64,000 nucleotides of DNA from contig NC_031476.1 of NCBI RefSeq assembly GCF_000006565.2, positions 6,790,400-6,854,399 of the forward strand. Direction: 5' to 3'. The position numbers were made by a program, and so were the translations under genes. Origin of the DNA: Toxoplasma gondii ME49 (taxonomy: Eukaryota; Apicomplexa; Conoidasida; Eucoccidiorida; Sarcocystidae). This document shows positions 10,134 to 22,737 of this stretch, piece after piece. Every line of letters begins with the position of its first letter. Within the stretch, counting starts at the first letter, position 1. The notes below the pieces were generated by a model, which had not been told where the DNA came from, made no database searches, and worked only from the letters and a program-made list of their open reading frames with translations.

Positions 10134-12728
10134 ATGAAGAGTAAACCCTTCAAAGTCGCCGGAGCCGGACTTGACGTCCGTTCAGTTGCTCCCAAGTCAG
10201 AAAATCATCAATGCGCAGAAGACGCAAAACACCAGAGTCTCTCACGTGTGGCGGTCAGACTGGTTGTCCTCAGAGAGCACATGCAGTTCAAATTTGATGA
10301 CAATAATACAAAGAACCTCTGTTTTTCCATTCTGTTTTTAGTCGTTAGCGTGGGATTGATCGCCACCTCGACAGGTGAGACCTATTTTGTGAAAGAAAAG
10401 TACGGAAGAGTGCCGGTGCTTCGACAGTTTACCGGCGTGGTGACTCGCCACTCCAAGGACGCACACCTGAACAACAACGATTTATCTATGCCATTTATTA
10501 CTACTATCACACGGCTGGAATGTGTCTTGTCTACGTGAAGTGAAAACATAAAATATGGAAAATATCTCTCGCACGAAGCAGCTGCAGTCTGTGCCGAATA
10601 AAACAAGGGAAAACGTCTAAGTAGATTCGTTTTTGACACTCTTTCAGTAGCCAATTGAGGCTTCCGTCTGCCCACAAAAAGGTTTTTGGTGGTGTTTTCC
10701 CAACTGAAACAAATCCGGTTTGGCCTACACTCTTTCCTGTCAGAGGCACATATTCACGTCATATATATACATTTACATAGGTCGATCAACTTGAATAGTA
10801 AAGTGCCACCAGTATTCCGTCTATTGGGCATACAGGTTATACTAACCAAGTGTGGTGGGTGGTTGGTTTCCTTGGAAACAGATGCAGAATGAGATCTGGG
10901 TAGTGACTTCTGACGTTTCATCTCACTGGCTGCAACTTTGTCCGGCCAATTTTGTTCTGGACTTCACCTGCGCGAGCAGGCGCCTGTTTCGAAGAGCACT
11001 TTTTGGACTTCCGGTGTTTCTTTTCTTACATTAGACATTTTGGGGTTCCATGCGTTTCCGATTCAGTGTGGCTTATCCTGCTCGGCGCTTGTCCGACGAT
11101 ATCGTCATTTAGCGGTATTGTTGTTCCGCATGCAGATCTGCCCATAGGCAAGTTCATCATTCTTCAGCTGAACTTAATTCAGCTGACTGGCATGCAAGTG
11201 TACATGCACATACATGCGCATTCATACAACAGCTGGAAAACGGTGCTCTGAGATATTCGTGGATGTGCTGCTATAGAATCGCATGCCTGCGTTTGCAGAA
11301 ATGTCAAAGCCTTCGAAGCAGCTGAAGCGAACTCCCAAATTTCTGATGTATACATCAGTGCTTTCATAATGAAAACAACCAGTCTGTGATAGATATGACT
11401 ACGATACATTTTTAAACATTTTGTGTGTGTATAAAAGTTCACATCTGCATCTGCGTGCATCCGTCTCGGTGTATACTTCTACTCAGGACTAGCTGTTTTT
11501 ATTCGTATGAATCGGCACTGTTGACGGAAAATATGTGTAATAGTTCGTTCTGTAAGGTCTGCAGTTCTTTGTGAAAACACGCTAACGAGACAGTCCACTG
11601 CGAACTCCATCCCCGATACGTCGGACGTGTCGAACACACCAGAAACGTGTTTCTTCCTTTCCAGCCTCCGAAAGAAGACTGGCAATATGCTTTGGCCTTT
11701 GCAAGGATTTACCTCTACGAAAGATTGTTTTGCTCTGGCGTATGTTTACCGGATTCCCTTCAGGTCTTCCATACTTGAAGTATTATTGGTCAGTGAAGGA
11801 GACAGGCGATCCCTTGAGCAGGTGGATCTCTCTCGAACGCCTTCCCGAAAACGCGCTCCAGACAGACGCCGAACCCGCGTACTGGGTGGGGGTGAAACAG
11901 CAGTACCGTTTAAATGAGAATTTGCCTACTATTTTGCGCAGAATAAACGAAAACGAAAAGGAGAATCTGGTACATGCTTGGACCACGCAAAGCGGAGACA
12001 GCACGCCTTCTCTTGCGGAGTGGTGCGGCTGGCACCATCTCGCAACCTCAGAGACTGAGAGCACGGAAGAGCCCCCCCTGACTCTTGCACTATCCTTCAA
12101 GAAGTATGAGTTTTCTAGCAAACATCTTTCGCACTACTTCAAAATTAGCAGCAAGAAGTATCCTTTACTAATGCTGAACGCATGTAAGAGAAAACTTGCA
12201 CAGATCGTCTGCAAATGCGTGGAGCCGCAGGGACCTGTCAACGAGGCGGTGGAAGTGTACGCGAAATTCCACATCCTGTTTCTACGAAATACACGACAAA
12301 AGAATGTGAAGCCTATGTGGAGACATAGTTTCCCTTTTGATGCACAGTTGTTGTGAAGCACTGGTGGCCTCTGTTCGTGCCGCGAGAATGCATATAACAT
12401 TGCTCGAGGGTTTTTCCGTGCTGCCCAATTCGATAGGTTGGAGACGGACACGTGCGACCCTGTGGAAGAGTGCTGTTGATACTCAGATACAGTTTACGTG
12501 AAGACAGATGAGTCAGATCCCTTAATCTTCGGAGCAAGGCCGGATCATTTTGCTAGCCTTCAGACGCTTCTGGAGGAGATAGCTGCAGAGGATTCAGATG
12601 ATGGACCAGACCTCAGCAGCGAGTGCACCATTTGGCCACCTGGAGTGGAGCCCAAGCCTCAGCTGCCATCGATGGTTCTGCCTCCGCCGACAGTTTGTCC
12701 ATGGGAAACTAAAAGCCCACAACTTTGA
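10134..12728 (+). CDS. Membrane-anchored protein of unknown function (type II-like)
   Basis: The model has three exons: 10134-10374, 11764-12183 and 12487-12728. Donors are GTGAGA and GTAAGA, acceptors follow TTCAG and CTCAG, and all junctions are phase 1, giving 300 residues. An ATG in good context (CAAATGA) opens a polar N-terminus of about 60 residues. One hydrophobic segment follows (CFSILFLVVSVGLIATS, about residues 62-79) and then a roughly 220-residue polar domain rich in aromatic, Glu and Lys residues. The C-terminal tail is acidic, then proline-rich (PSMVLPPPTVCPW). This suggests a signal-anchor protein with the bulk of the chain in the secretory lumen or outside, but I do not recognise the fold. 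The first intron is 1.4 kb and could hide an extra exon, although phase does not require one. An alternative acceptor at 12493 would remove two residues. Confidence 0.65.
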
Positions 12729-14341
12729 GGGCTGACTGTTTTTGCTGAGCACCAGGCATCACAGTTGAGCAGAGGCGAACTAGAGATGGAGAATGACGCG
12801 AATGAACAAATAGACATGTCAGTGGAGAAATAGTGAATATGCCACAAGAAAGAACCAATGAACCAGAAACTGCCTCAGTCCTCGACATGTCTTCCAGTGC
12901 TTTACCCGAGTCACCTCTTGTTTGTGTCAATCAACGATTTACAGATAAGTCGGCGTAAATAGCATGTTTCCCTGATAAAATATATAATGCAGATGCCCAC
13001 CTGTTTGTACCATATATATATATATATATATGTTTTGAAATACTGGCCTTATCGGCCTATTGTGGAATTGCAGAATCCATGAGTCTATTCACGATCACAC
13101 GATTGGGAGTAATTCCTGGGTGTCCAGTAGTCACCAGTGCCCATAGAACGTCCAAGTCATCAGTAAGCCGTGGACATCAGCCCCTGACGAACATGCCTTG
13201 CAGCGTGGGTTGTATTGGTTTCTTTGGATTCGAATGAAACAAAAACAAATTCATTTACTCCAGTCGCCGTACCAGCACACGCATTGGAGATAATTGCTGC
13301 TGTGCTGTTGGTCTTCAAAAAACCCACTATGTCCACATAAGCCTTTCCTTATGGACCTAATGAAGCCACTAATCACGTTTTAACATGCATGCTACAACGT
13401 CCCTGCAGCCTCGGATACGTGGGAAACTTTTGGTGCACTCCCGTCCTTTGAAATCCTTCGACGCTTCTGCATTGTAGTTCTCGAGCAAAATTGCACCCCA
13501 GTAAATTTTTGGTCCCGTCTTGTTTGCCACTCTCACAACAGCAAGATTCACGTGCGTTCACTTGCCTCAGTTTGCATGTGCTTCTGTAACCAGGACAATA
13601 CGTTTTCAGAGAGTGTCAGCCGCGGTCAGTCACTAACACCAACTTCGGTTGATGCTTTACGTTTAGTTTTTATTTTTGTGCCTTACGGGGACTACTCAGT
13701 TTCCGTCTCCTCGTAAAGATCCTTTCTCAGCCCCGTTTGGAAAACAACCACGCCTGCCCGTTTGTAGGGTGTCAGAAAATGAGCTTCATTTCGTTTTCAC
13801 TTTTTTTGGATGACGCCATAACATTCTGTTTACGCTAAGAGAGGCTATTCGGGAAGTGCCCTATGGAGTCGGCAGAGTTTAGACGACACAGCTTGAGCAT
13901 GTGACGAGGGGAGTATGATACCTCTGACCCCGCGAGCTTCGGCATGCTGCCCGGAATTTCAAAGAAATAACGAGCTGTTCTTTAAATAACGCCGCTACGA
14001 AAAAGACATTCTTGTTACATCGGTTTCAATACCGCTCCTCGCTCCCTGCCAAGCTGTTCGCACCACGAGCTATTCCCTTCTTCCCTGAAAACACACGAAG
14101 CAAAAGCGAGAAGCGTTGTGCGCGATCGATATGCGAGCTAGCTCAACTAGTTCTGTGTCACAAAAACTCCAATGGGTCAGACTTAGGGATATCCGCGACG
14201 ATAACTCTAAGTCGTTACATTTCGCAAAACACAAGTTTCCCTGTTTGCTATATAGTTCGAGAAATACATCTTTTGCACCACGTTTCAACTCAACTCTGTC
14301 AAGCGCAGTCCTACCGAGCATGCCCCCCGTAGAAGCTGTTT
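12729..14341. other. Intergenic region between convergent genes
   Basis: The plus-strand gene ends at 12728 and the minus-strand PH/coiled-coil gene ends at 14342, so this interval should hold both 3' UTRs. It contains an (AT)10 microsatellite at 13012-13031. No open frame with coding character was found. Confidence 0.6.
13012..13031. repeat. (AT)10 microsatellite
   Basis: Twenty bases of uninterrupted AT dinucleotide lie between two convergent genes. It is likely to vary in length between strains. Confidence 0.95.
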
Positions 14342-17300
14342 TTACATATCACCCCCCAGTCTTTCATGAATGTATGGTGCCGTGTACCCTTCTCGAAGAT
14401 CCTTGATTAATTTTTGGCACTCCAAAAGTCGTTCGCTCGCCTGCATATGGACAGAGAGAAGCGGATTCTTGCATCGGAAAGTGATCATCGCGTGGGGTTC
14501 GTGGTACTGACACGTCGATACTAGCATCGCCTGTTCGGCTGGCCAGAGGGTGGGTCCCGGTCAACTGCTCGATCCCACTGAAGACCGCGACCATATTTGA
14601 GCGCGGAAAAACTTACGGCAGTGTAGTTCTCCTGGAGCTCTTTATGATCAACCTCTAGAAGACGCAAAGAGGCTTCCAGTTCTGCGAAGCGGCTGACAGG
14701 AATCATGCTTTCGACGGGTCTCATTATGTCGACGCCCGGCACCAAGGAAAATCGACTGCTTCCCTCGATACCTGTGCACCATAAACATACGAAACACTAT
14801 ATTTTTCGAAGCGACAGGCTTTAAGCGAGCTGAGGCGAGCCCAAACGCAAAGTCATCCAACAAACATGCACTTGACATAGCAACCTCACCAAAATAACTT
14901 CGGCGATAAGGGAAAATATCCTGTTGTATGCCAGGTGCGGCACGTACTAGCCGCAGCGATCCCCTACCCATAAGAAGTATAAAATCGCACAGGAAGATAG
15001 TGGGGTATATTATTGAGTATTGCCCCTGTTGTACACTCTACATGCTCGTAAACTCAAACACATGCACGATCCGAGCTAAAAAATGGCTTTCCATTACTAC
15101 GGTTATTTCATATACAAGACAAAAATCCTCAATAATTTTTTCGTAGATAATATATGTCATTCATGAATCTAAACGACAGGGAGCAAATGTGTGGAGTCTC
15201 TCAGGTCACAGAGGTGAGGGGCAGGTGAAATAGCAAGATCAACTGAAGGCCGGATACGCCACACGGCAAGAATCCGATCCTAACATTATCACCATCCGAC
15301 AGTTGTATTAGAGGATCTCTTTCACCTAACACAGACGGATTGTCCCATATGAGGTAGTATGCACTCTGCGGTGTCCGGATTCAGTTTATTTGTTGAACCG
15401 AGGTAGATGTAACTTCATCCACATGCTCTTTCGGAGTGAACACTTCAGACACAGATGAGCTTATTTAAACACTTTGCCCCAGTGTTCTACCTGTTTCGCG
15501 GGCCTGCGGGTTGGCCGCGCTGTCGCAGAAGTAACGCGCAAGCACGTGTTCTAGTTACACCTACCTCCACAAGGGTAGATTCGCTCCAAAAATGGAGCTT
15601 TCGATGGAACTGCACCATCATGCATCCAGTGAGGAAGCTCGACTCCGAAGACGCGATCTACAGGCCGAACAGATTCTATCTCTCCAAAAATCCAGCCGAA
15701 CCGTTCCAAAGACTGAGCGTCACGAAAGTCAACGCACAGGAAAACACACATATTCCATATAGTTTTTTAACCGCCACAATTCTTACACTGAAAGACACGT
15801 GAACGAATGCGTCGCCGGATTGGCAAGTACATGGGCGAGCTGCCGCCTCTTGGAGCACCATAAGATAATGTACGTTTGAGAATTGTTAATTAATTGGCAG
15901 GAAGGACTCGTGAGACATCGCATACCGTTTTGACAAAGGAAAAGATATCGGGAACTTCCGCATGCTTTGTATACGATTTCAGTTGTTCATCGAGAAGAAT
16001 CGACCGAACGGAAATGTAGGAGGATCTCGCAACCGCTTCCGCAATGCGCAGTTCATCCTGAAGCTCTTGTATCCTGGACGCAAATGCCACAGGAATCAGG
16101 CGCACTTTATTAAGCTGCTTCCGTGAAACGTACTACCACTTCCAGCGGGAGAGAGAAGGCAAGTCACTCGAGAAGCGACTCTTTAGTTGTTCACAAAAGC
16201 TGAACTAACAGGGCACTCTGTGTTGTTGCTCAACACTGACTATTTCACCTGCCTGAGAGTACGTCTGATAGCTAGTCCATGCCCATGCGAAGTCTCACTT
16301 TCGTCGTTGGCCTTTGGCCTCTTCCTTGCCCATTTTATGACCCATCTCGTAGAACTTTATCTGATAAACAGCATAAGAGTCAGGCACTGAACCGCGTCCG
16401 AAGCTATAACCGGCGAAAGTGACGAGATAAAGCCTTGCGTGCTGAGTCAGCAACAAGAAGACTCACAGCAGAATCATCTTGGCCGCGGATGCATGCTTTC
16501 TGAGAATTTGGGTCTCACCTTGTTTTCGCTGCATAACAACCATTTCCTTAAGAAATTGAAAATATCTCCAGCCTCTGCCACTTTCCGCACCATTTTCAGC
16601 TGCAAAGAACAAAACAGAAAATCACTGAACCCGGACAACGAAAAGCATCTGCACTTTGATTTCACGATGATTTTACTCGAATCTGCTCCCGGCCTGGACA
16701 GACAGGTACTCCTGGGACTGAATCCTGACTGAAAAAGCTCACCTTTTGACCGAACTTGTCCTCGATCTCGTGGAAATGTCGCGTGAGCGCTCTGTTCTCT
16801 TCCCTGAATCAAGAAGATAAATTAGTACGGAAAGAACGTGTTTCAAACTATTCTTGGGGGAAGCAGGCAGTCGCTACGGACAACTGGCACCATGAGATAG
16901 CCCATAACCGAAGGTTTCTTCATCTTGTATTGCCACCGCAGGATATCTTCCTGGCGTTGTAACACACGGTCGATGAAAAACTCAACCATGGATTTGCGAG
17001 AGAAATAAATTTATTACTGCGACGAGCCGTCGATTTATGGTGCCTACAGCAGAACCGTGGGCTGACACTCACCAATCACACAGTTTCTCGTCAGGCCAGC
17101 AGTGAGACGCTGCACAGCAGACCATCTACTACCCAAAGCTCATAGCCCTGCAACTACAATGGACCCGTTCGTTCAGGCAACTTGAAGCGTCCTCCCGTAC
17201 CTTAGCTTCTTGTTTTCCAGAGTGAGCCGCTGATTAGAGCTCCTACTGCGGGACGCGACAAGAGCGATTCGTGCTGGATTATCGTTGGCTTCCTCGAGAT

Positions 17301-20300
17301 CTCTTAGAAGCTCCGTATACCTGGTAGCAAGCTGCCGGTTGTTTGCCTCAATACTATTAAGCCGTCGTTGCTGTTGACTTGCATGCTCCCGTAACTCCGA
17401 CAAGGTCTCCTGGAGAACCGCCTTCTCTATACGTGCGCATGCGACAGTCCCGTTGAGACAGAATGAACTCGCGTGCAGCTACCGCAGATGGCACAAAACG
17501 TGGGCTTTTCTGATTCTCCCTTGGCCTTCCAATACACGACAGTCAGAGCTCTTGCAAAGAGCCATGCGCTGACCCGCGTAGTGTGGCAGAGTTTCTTTGG
17601 ATCCCCCAGACAAAAGTCCCCTTCAGACGACAATATCATACAACACTTTGTGAAAAGCTGTGCTCTGTAAGCATGAGCAGGCTTAACGGGTTCACGTGGC
17701 TGTGCGAGGAAAATCATGAATTGGTGCGGCTTACGACGTAACTCCTCGGCAAGCTGGCACTGTAGTGCGGAGATCTCTGATACTTTCTGGTCAACGTATT
17801 CAGCCGCTGCTTTCTCCGTAACCTCTCGTGACGCCTGAAGCCTTCTTGCCTTCTCTCGAAGACGCTGCATCTCCAACTGCGGTACACGGGCGGAAAACAA
17901 CACAGCTCGCCTGTATCATAAGACTGGTTATGTTTTTTCTAAGTTAGCGGACAGACCCATGACTACTGGGATATAACCTCACTGTGCCAAAAGTGAAGAT
18001 GAATAGCTAAAGAATGCAGCAGCTACGGAGCCCTGAAATTTCGAACGAAGCTCTTCAAGCAGAACGAACATGCCTCATGGCATTGCACCGGCAGATATTT
18101 GTGTCATCGGCACTAGCACGATCCACCGGTCGAGAAAGTCCGCATGACGAATGTGGATAAAAAAGACAGCTTTCGATGGATGATGATGATCGGAACTACA
18201 ACTGAGAGAAACACGAATTTCAAGACCCGCTGTTACACTCGGGAACACCCGGCGACCAGAAGTTCTGAACACTCTTTCCCTCCGTGTTTCATACCCCTTC
18301 AAACTGTGTAAGCAGGAGACGCTAGCACCTACCATCAGTTCCTGCCTCTCCAATTCCAAACTCTCGAGTTGTGCTTCTTGCTTGGACACACAAATGTCCC
18401 TTTTGTGCTGGTCACGCTGCGCAAGGGACAATTCCTTCCGCGATTCCGCCCTCAACCGGTCCGCCTCTGCTCGAGAATCCCGAAAATTCGCTTCCGAAAT
18501 GGCAGCCTTCCATGATTGAGCTCCTCCACGGGAAGGCAGAGCCATAACAAGAGGGACAATTGACTTGCCATAAGAACGATCCCTCTTGTTTGTCACGTAC
18601 ACTATATACTCGCCTTCCCTAGCAGGAGGCAGGCTAGGAATCATCTGAAAACAGTTGCAGCATAGTCACGGAGACGACAGCTGAAAAATGGTCACGCCGC
18701 GCGAGCTTTACCGCTAAAAGAGACAACACGACTGCCCTTTCCGTTGACGGCTCCGCTACCATGCCCTCACCGCGTAATCAATTCTGCTTGCGACGGAAAG
18801 GAAGACATCGTAGATCCTGAAACGTGTCCAGGTAGCAACAGGCATCGACCATACAATTAACGCCGACAAATGAGCTTCATCTTCTACTTTATTTATTACT
18901 ACGTCGATCCCCTACACAGCCATTCCCTTTTGATCTTTGGAAGCCTCTGCAATACACTTTCGCAGTCGAAGTCCCATTCGTCTCGCTGATAATTCTGAAG
19001 GTTCTGCCGGGCAGGGCAGGAGATAATGTACAATAGAAAGCAAATCACGACGCATGGTCGAAAGATGGCCGCTCAGTGGACCGTCATCTTGAGAGAAAGG
19101 TGATTCAAGAGTTAAACGCCGCATCACATAGTACGCAGCCAACCTACATGCTTTATTAGGGCATCCTTGGCCGTGAGAGCAATAACGTCGACATTCTCGA
19201 GAAGATATGCACCTTCAAACGGAGCGTCGCTGTGTGGCGCGAAACCAAACAGATTCGCCTTTACAGTACAGAAGCGCTTCACCCATTCTGAAGCTTCGGT
19301 TTCTTTTGTGCCCACGGTGACGGACTCTCCGTCAACTGCCGCGCTTTGCGTGTCATTTAACAGTAGAAACGCCTGCCCCTTTATTATTGTGGGCACATCA
19401 GGGGAACGGTAGACAGCCTGGAAGGCCTGCCCATCCAGCCAGAAGCCTCCCGCTGCCATTATGGACGCGATCACTTTTAATACACGACTTATCACGTGAG
19501 GCGAAACACAATCGAGGAAAGGTGACAAGACACAAGGGCAGTCTGCCTCATTGGCTGCCTACGCATGTGGGTTCGAGACGTTCGATGGCTGGCTCTTCAT
19601 GGATCAACTGACTGGATAGGCGAATTTCGACAGATAAGCACAAACATCCACGAGACACGAAGACGATCACTCGCAAGCAAGCAAAATGACAGAGTGACAC
19701 TGGGGAAAACCGTCAGTATCGAATTCTGCCGAGAAACGAAGAATACCTGCCGAAGCAGCTGATCTCCTTCAAGGAGTTTGCGAGTCCTTCTCTCAAGGAA
19801 AAAAGAAACGTCTCAGCTCCGGTCCTCTTCATTGCAAGCACAGAAGGCGAAAATTCGTCCGAACGTGGGAAGCTATCATTGTTGATGGAGAAATATGTCT
19901 CTCGATACTAGGTTAAGGCAAACACAATTGAGATTCTAGAACCTGAAAGTGTGTCGGCACGGGAAAAAGACGATTCACCTGCTTTGGAGTTTCTTCTTGC
20001 GCTCCTGTTCTTAACAAAGCCGATGATACGCTTGGCTGGGGGACCCGCGCGACCCTCGTCCGGCCTCCTGCGCGCGACATAGTTGACGCATATCCTTCGT
20101 CCTTTCCACTGCAGTATTTGCCTGTCTTTTCAGTTTTTCGGTATTCTCGTCCTAATTCTACGACTAAAAAACACTCAAAAATACTAAGGACGACTTATGG
20201 CTCTGTGTTGCTACTGAGTCGCCGCCCCTCACCGCCGTGGACTCGATGAGTCAACTTGGTCCGTAGCTGTCTGCAGCTAGACAACGCTTCTTTAAGGACT

Positions 20301-20506
20301 AAACATCGATTCTCCTGTTTTCTATCACGTGCACAACGAATGTTGCAGCCGAAGAAATACACGGTGCAAATGTTTCTGAGTAAAATGTTGTATTCTTTGT
20401 CTTCAGAATATCCGGCTTCCCCTTTTCTTGGATACTGCCTTCGAGCTTCGTGGCAGCGACAAACGACATTCGCTTTTTTGTTGCTGACAGTGGCACGGAA
20501 CGCCAT
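14342..20506 (-). CDS. PH-domain protein with long coiled-coil tail, 15 exons, function unknown
   Basis: Exons on the minus strand: 20506-20436, 20321-20233, 20163-19979, 19791-19747, 19417-19148, 18644-18333, 17876-17735, 17426-17201, 16803-16743, 16599-16519, 16360-16299, 16073-15926, 15712-15565, 14681-14617 and 14440-14342. Every junction keeps phase and the total is 2004 bases (667 residues). Residues about 140-267 form a pleckstrin-homology domain: a first strand at KGQAFLLL, a WVKRFCTV strand, and the diagnostic C-terminal helix with its tryptophan (SWKAAISEANF). PH domains bind phosphoinositides or protein partners. From about 268 to 640 the sequence is heptad-rich and charged (RAEADRLRAES, LEEANDN, RIQELQDELRIAEA), indicating a coiled coil. 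A cytoskeletal or membrane-apposed scaffold is an inference. The 5' end is the weakest part: the first donor is GTATCC and the ATG at 20506 is chosen only by phase. Confidence 0.72.
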
Positions 20507-21789
20507 CTGCGTTGCATTAATCTTTCATAACCACCGTGACGCTGTGCCTTGAGACATATGTGTAGAAAGAACACTACGGATCAACCCAATATGTCCGAGC
20601 GAAATAAGCTGTCCTTTTCAATCACACGAGTCCGTTTATGGAAATGCCGTCGAGAGAGGCACCAGCCTCGGTTCGAGATCCGGTGAACGACTAATCATTT
20701 CAGTTCGAACAAACTACCGTGCAGAAAACAACCTCACAAACACCCGTTCTCCTGTTCCTTCTTGCGGTAATCCCTCAAGCAGACTGCTACGCAGGTGCCT
20801 ACGGTGAGAGAAGTCACAACCGACTGCAGCTTCTCACCAGGATCGCAGCACCTCAGTAAACGCTTTCACCAGTAACTGAGATGCAGCTAACAAGTCATGC
20901 GGGCATCACTGAAAAGTGCTCAGTTGCGAAAATGTGGGGCTATATATCTAGTGTTTCTACAGTCGTTCTGCGAAGTTATTCTGCGTGGCAGTCGTTGCAT
21001 TGTTCCCCGTACCGATCATAGATGACACGGGTCAACATATAGTTACTCACCCACTACACAACCTTGATAATCAGCGGAAACAACAGTTCCATCAATGCTC
21101 CTCGCCTCTGGCAAGTAAGTGAGAGACTTCGGGAAACCTTCGTAAGCACTAAGGTTTGTCGGAAGCGTCTGTCCCAAACGGTTCTACACGGACCGAAGAG
21201 CTAGGAAGCTGGATCTTATCTGCTCCCATATTGGACAGGTACATAGACAGGAGTCAATCTTCGAAAAGGCACGTCGAAGTCATTTTGTTCTCCCGGTTTT
21301 CTCCACTGACTCAATGACATGTTTTTTACTAAGGCAATAGCAAACTGGAAAGTCCGTGTCACGAAGGTAACGTTACCCTCTAGTGTGGTTTCGTATCTAA
21401 GATTCACATACCATTGGCAGTCTTCCGGGCACCGTCGGAAACGCGAGACCGCAACAAGGCGCTTGAATCTCTAAAAGTCAGCCACTTTCTGCCTCGACTT
21501 CTGCTTGTTCTCGCACACTTGGGAGCAAGTGTTTAGCTTAGAAAAGAGGTACAAGGCATGCCCTATGTTTGTTAATCCGCCTACCCCGTAGAACCGCCGT
21601 TTTCTTGACACTGACGCTCACGACACAAAAATATTTTTCGTAGCAACAACAGCTGACATCCGGTGCACACTTTTGTACGTGGAAGGTCTGATAGAGTGCG
21701 ACACTGCGATAACAAAGACGACCGGGAGATGAGACGCGACCACAGTTCACATCAAAACGAATTAGTGTAATTTTTGTATCTACTCGGCT
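20507..21789. other. Intergenic region between two co-directional minus-strand genes
   Basis: This should contain the leader and promoter of the PH/coiled-coil gene and the 3' UTR of the CFAP97-like gene. Short open frames (21216-21407 and 21538-21750, minus) have no recognisable content. Confidence 0.5.
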
Positions 21790-22569
21790 TCAGTTTCGTT
21801 TTACATTTGACGGTTTGGGTGGGGCTGACAGTTGGCGTCTGGATTTTGCCGCTTCCTTTAGTGACCGTGAGTATTCTCTATCATTAGAATGTAGATACGT
21901 CCGACTCGCTTGGAAGCATTGGCAGGTAATACGAGTTTTCTTCTCATCTCTAGCAGCTGGCTGCGACAGGGGCCGATTCTTGTTTGGCCAATGGCACCGC
22001 GGAGTTACGGGAATTCGGTAGGCACTGAAATTGCACATCAACGTCGGTCTCCCTCTGGTGGAAGTATGTCGTGGCGTCTCGTGCGCCGCCTGCGTCGGTA
22101 TCTCTTTCATGTCGAGGATTGCTGGATGTTCGCAGACGTTCCGAAATCTTCGGGCGTGAAAGGCGGTGTGTCTTTGCCAGTCTTCCAAAGTATACAGCGG
22201 CTTCGCCTCGGCTAATTTCCGGTAGGTAAATTTGTTGTTATAGGCAATCCGTTCTTCCTCATCCTTTCGATTCTTCCAGTTAAGACTGGCAGGACCTCTG
22301 GGCTCTGAAAGCGCCGCAGTGCACGGAGACCGTACCATTATCTTGCACAATTTATCCAGAAGCAGCTTGTTGTCTCTATCGATCTCCTGGAATCTCTCAT
22401 GACTCTGAGTCTCATATTTGAGATTTCGGCCAGTTCGGGGAGTACGACATGGAGGGCTGGTCCGTACGACTGGCTTAACAGCCTTCAGTCGTTCCTCGTG
22501 TAAGCGCTGCTCCAGCTCCACACGTCGTTTGTAACACACGCGGTTACCTTCCACTATTGCACGATACAT
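21790..22569 (-). CDS. CFAP97 (hemingway/KIAA1430)-domain protein
   Basis: One long exon encodes 259 residues from the ATG at 22569, directly after an acceptor (GGTCTTTCAG). The N-terminal 150 residues follow the CFAP97D pattern: an amphipathic start with conserved HEERLKAVKP, the helix with DRDNKLLLDKL, the NWKNRKDEEERIAYNN segment, then KPLY followed by a Trp/Arg-rich stretch (DWQRHTAFHARRF). Animal family members act in sperm-tail axonemes and ciliary maintenance. In coccidia only microgametes have flagella, so a gamete-specific role is plausible but inferred. The C-terminal 100 residues are basic, low in complexity and unassigned. An upstream open exon (22737-22662, ATG at 22737, encoding MLERDALYRVSYCDP) could precede it but does not join in phase at the obvious acceptor. 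Homology is recognised by motif order only. Confidence 0.7.
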   Translation of the reverse strand: MYRAIVEGNRVCYKRRVELEQRLHEERLKAVKPVVRTSPPCRTPRTGRNLKYETQSHERFQEIDRDNKLLLDKLCKIMVRSPCTAALSEPRGPASLNWKNRKDEEERIAYNNKFTYRKLAEAKPLYTLEDWQRHTAFHARRFRNVCEHPAILDMKEIPTQAAHETPRHTSTRGRPTLMCNFSAYRIPVTPRCHWPNKNRPLSQPAARDEKKTRITCQCFQASRTYLHSNDREYSRSLKEAAKSRRQLSAPPKPSNVKRN

Positions 22570-22737
22570 CCTGAAAGACCAAACAGCAAGCGTGGGACCT
22601 TCATAAGTTTCGTTGAGGCGAGTCACACAGAACTCTTGTTGAAAAGTTGAGGGTCAAATACCTGCTTGATTCTGGCGAACTTCTGTGTACGCTGGATCAC
22701 AGTAAGAGACACGGTACAGAGCGTCTCGTTCGAGCAT

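Noticed and set aside
12184..12356. Open continuation of the second exon of the 10134-12728 gene
   Set aside because: A consensus donor (GTAAGA) at 12184 joins in phase to 12487, and the read-through sequence loses coding character.
18912..19142. Possible extra exon inside the PH domain
   Set aside because: The flanking PH exons (ending 19148, starting 18644) join directly in phase 0 and complete the fold; adding this segment would interrupt it.
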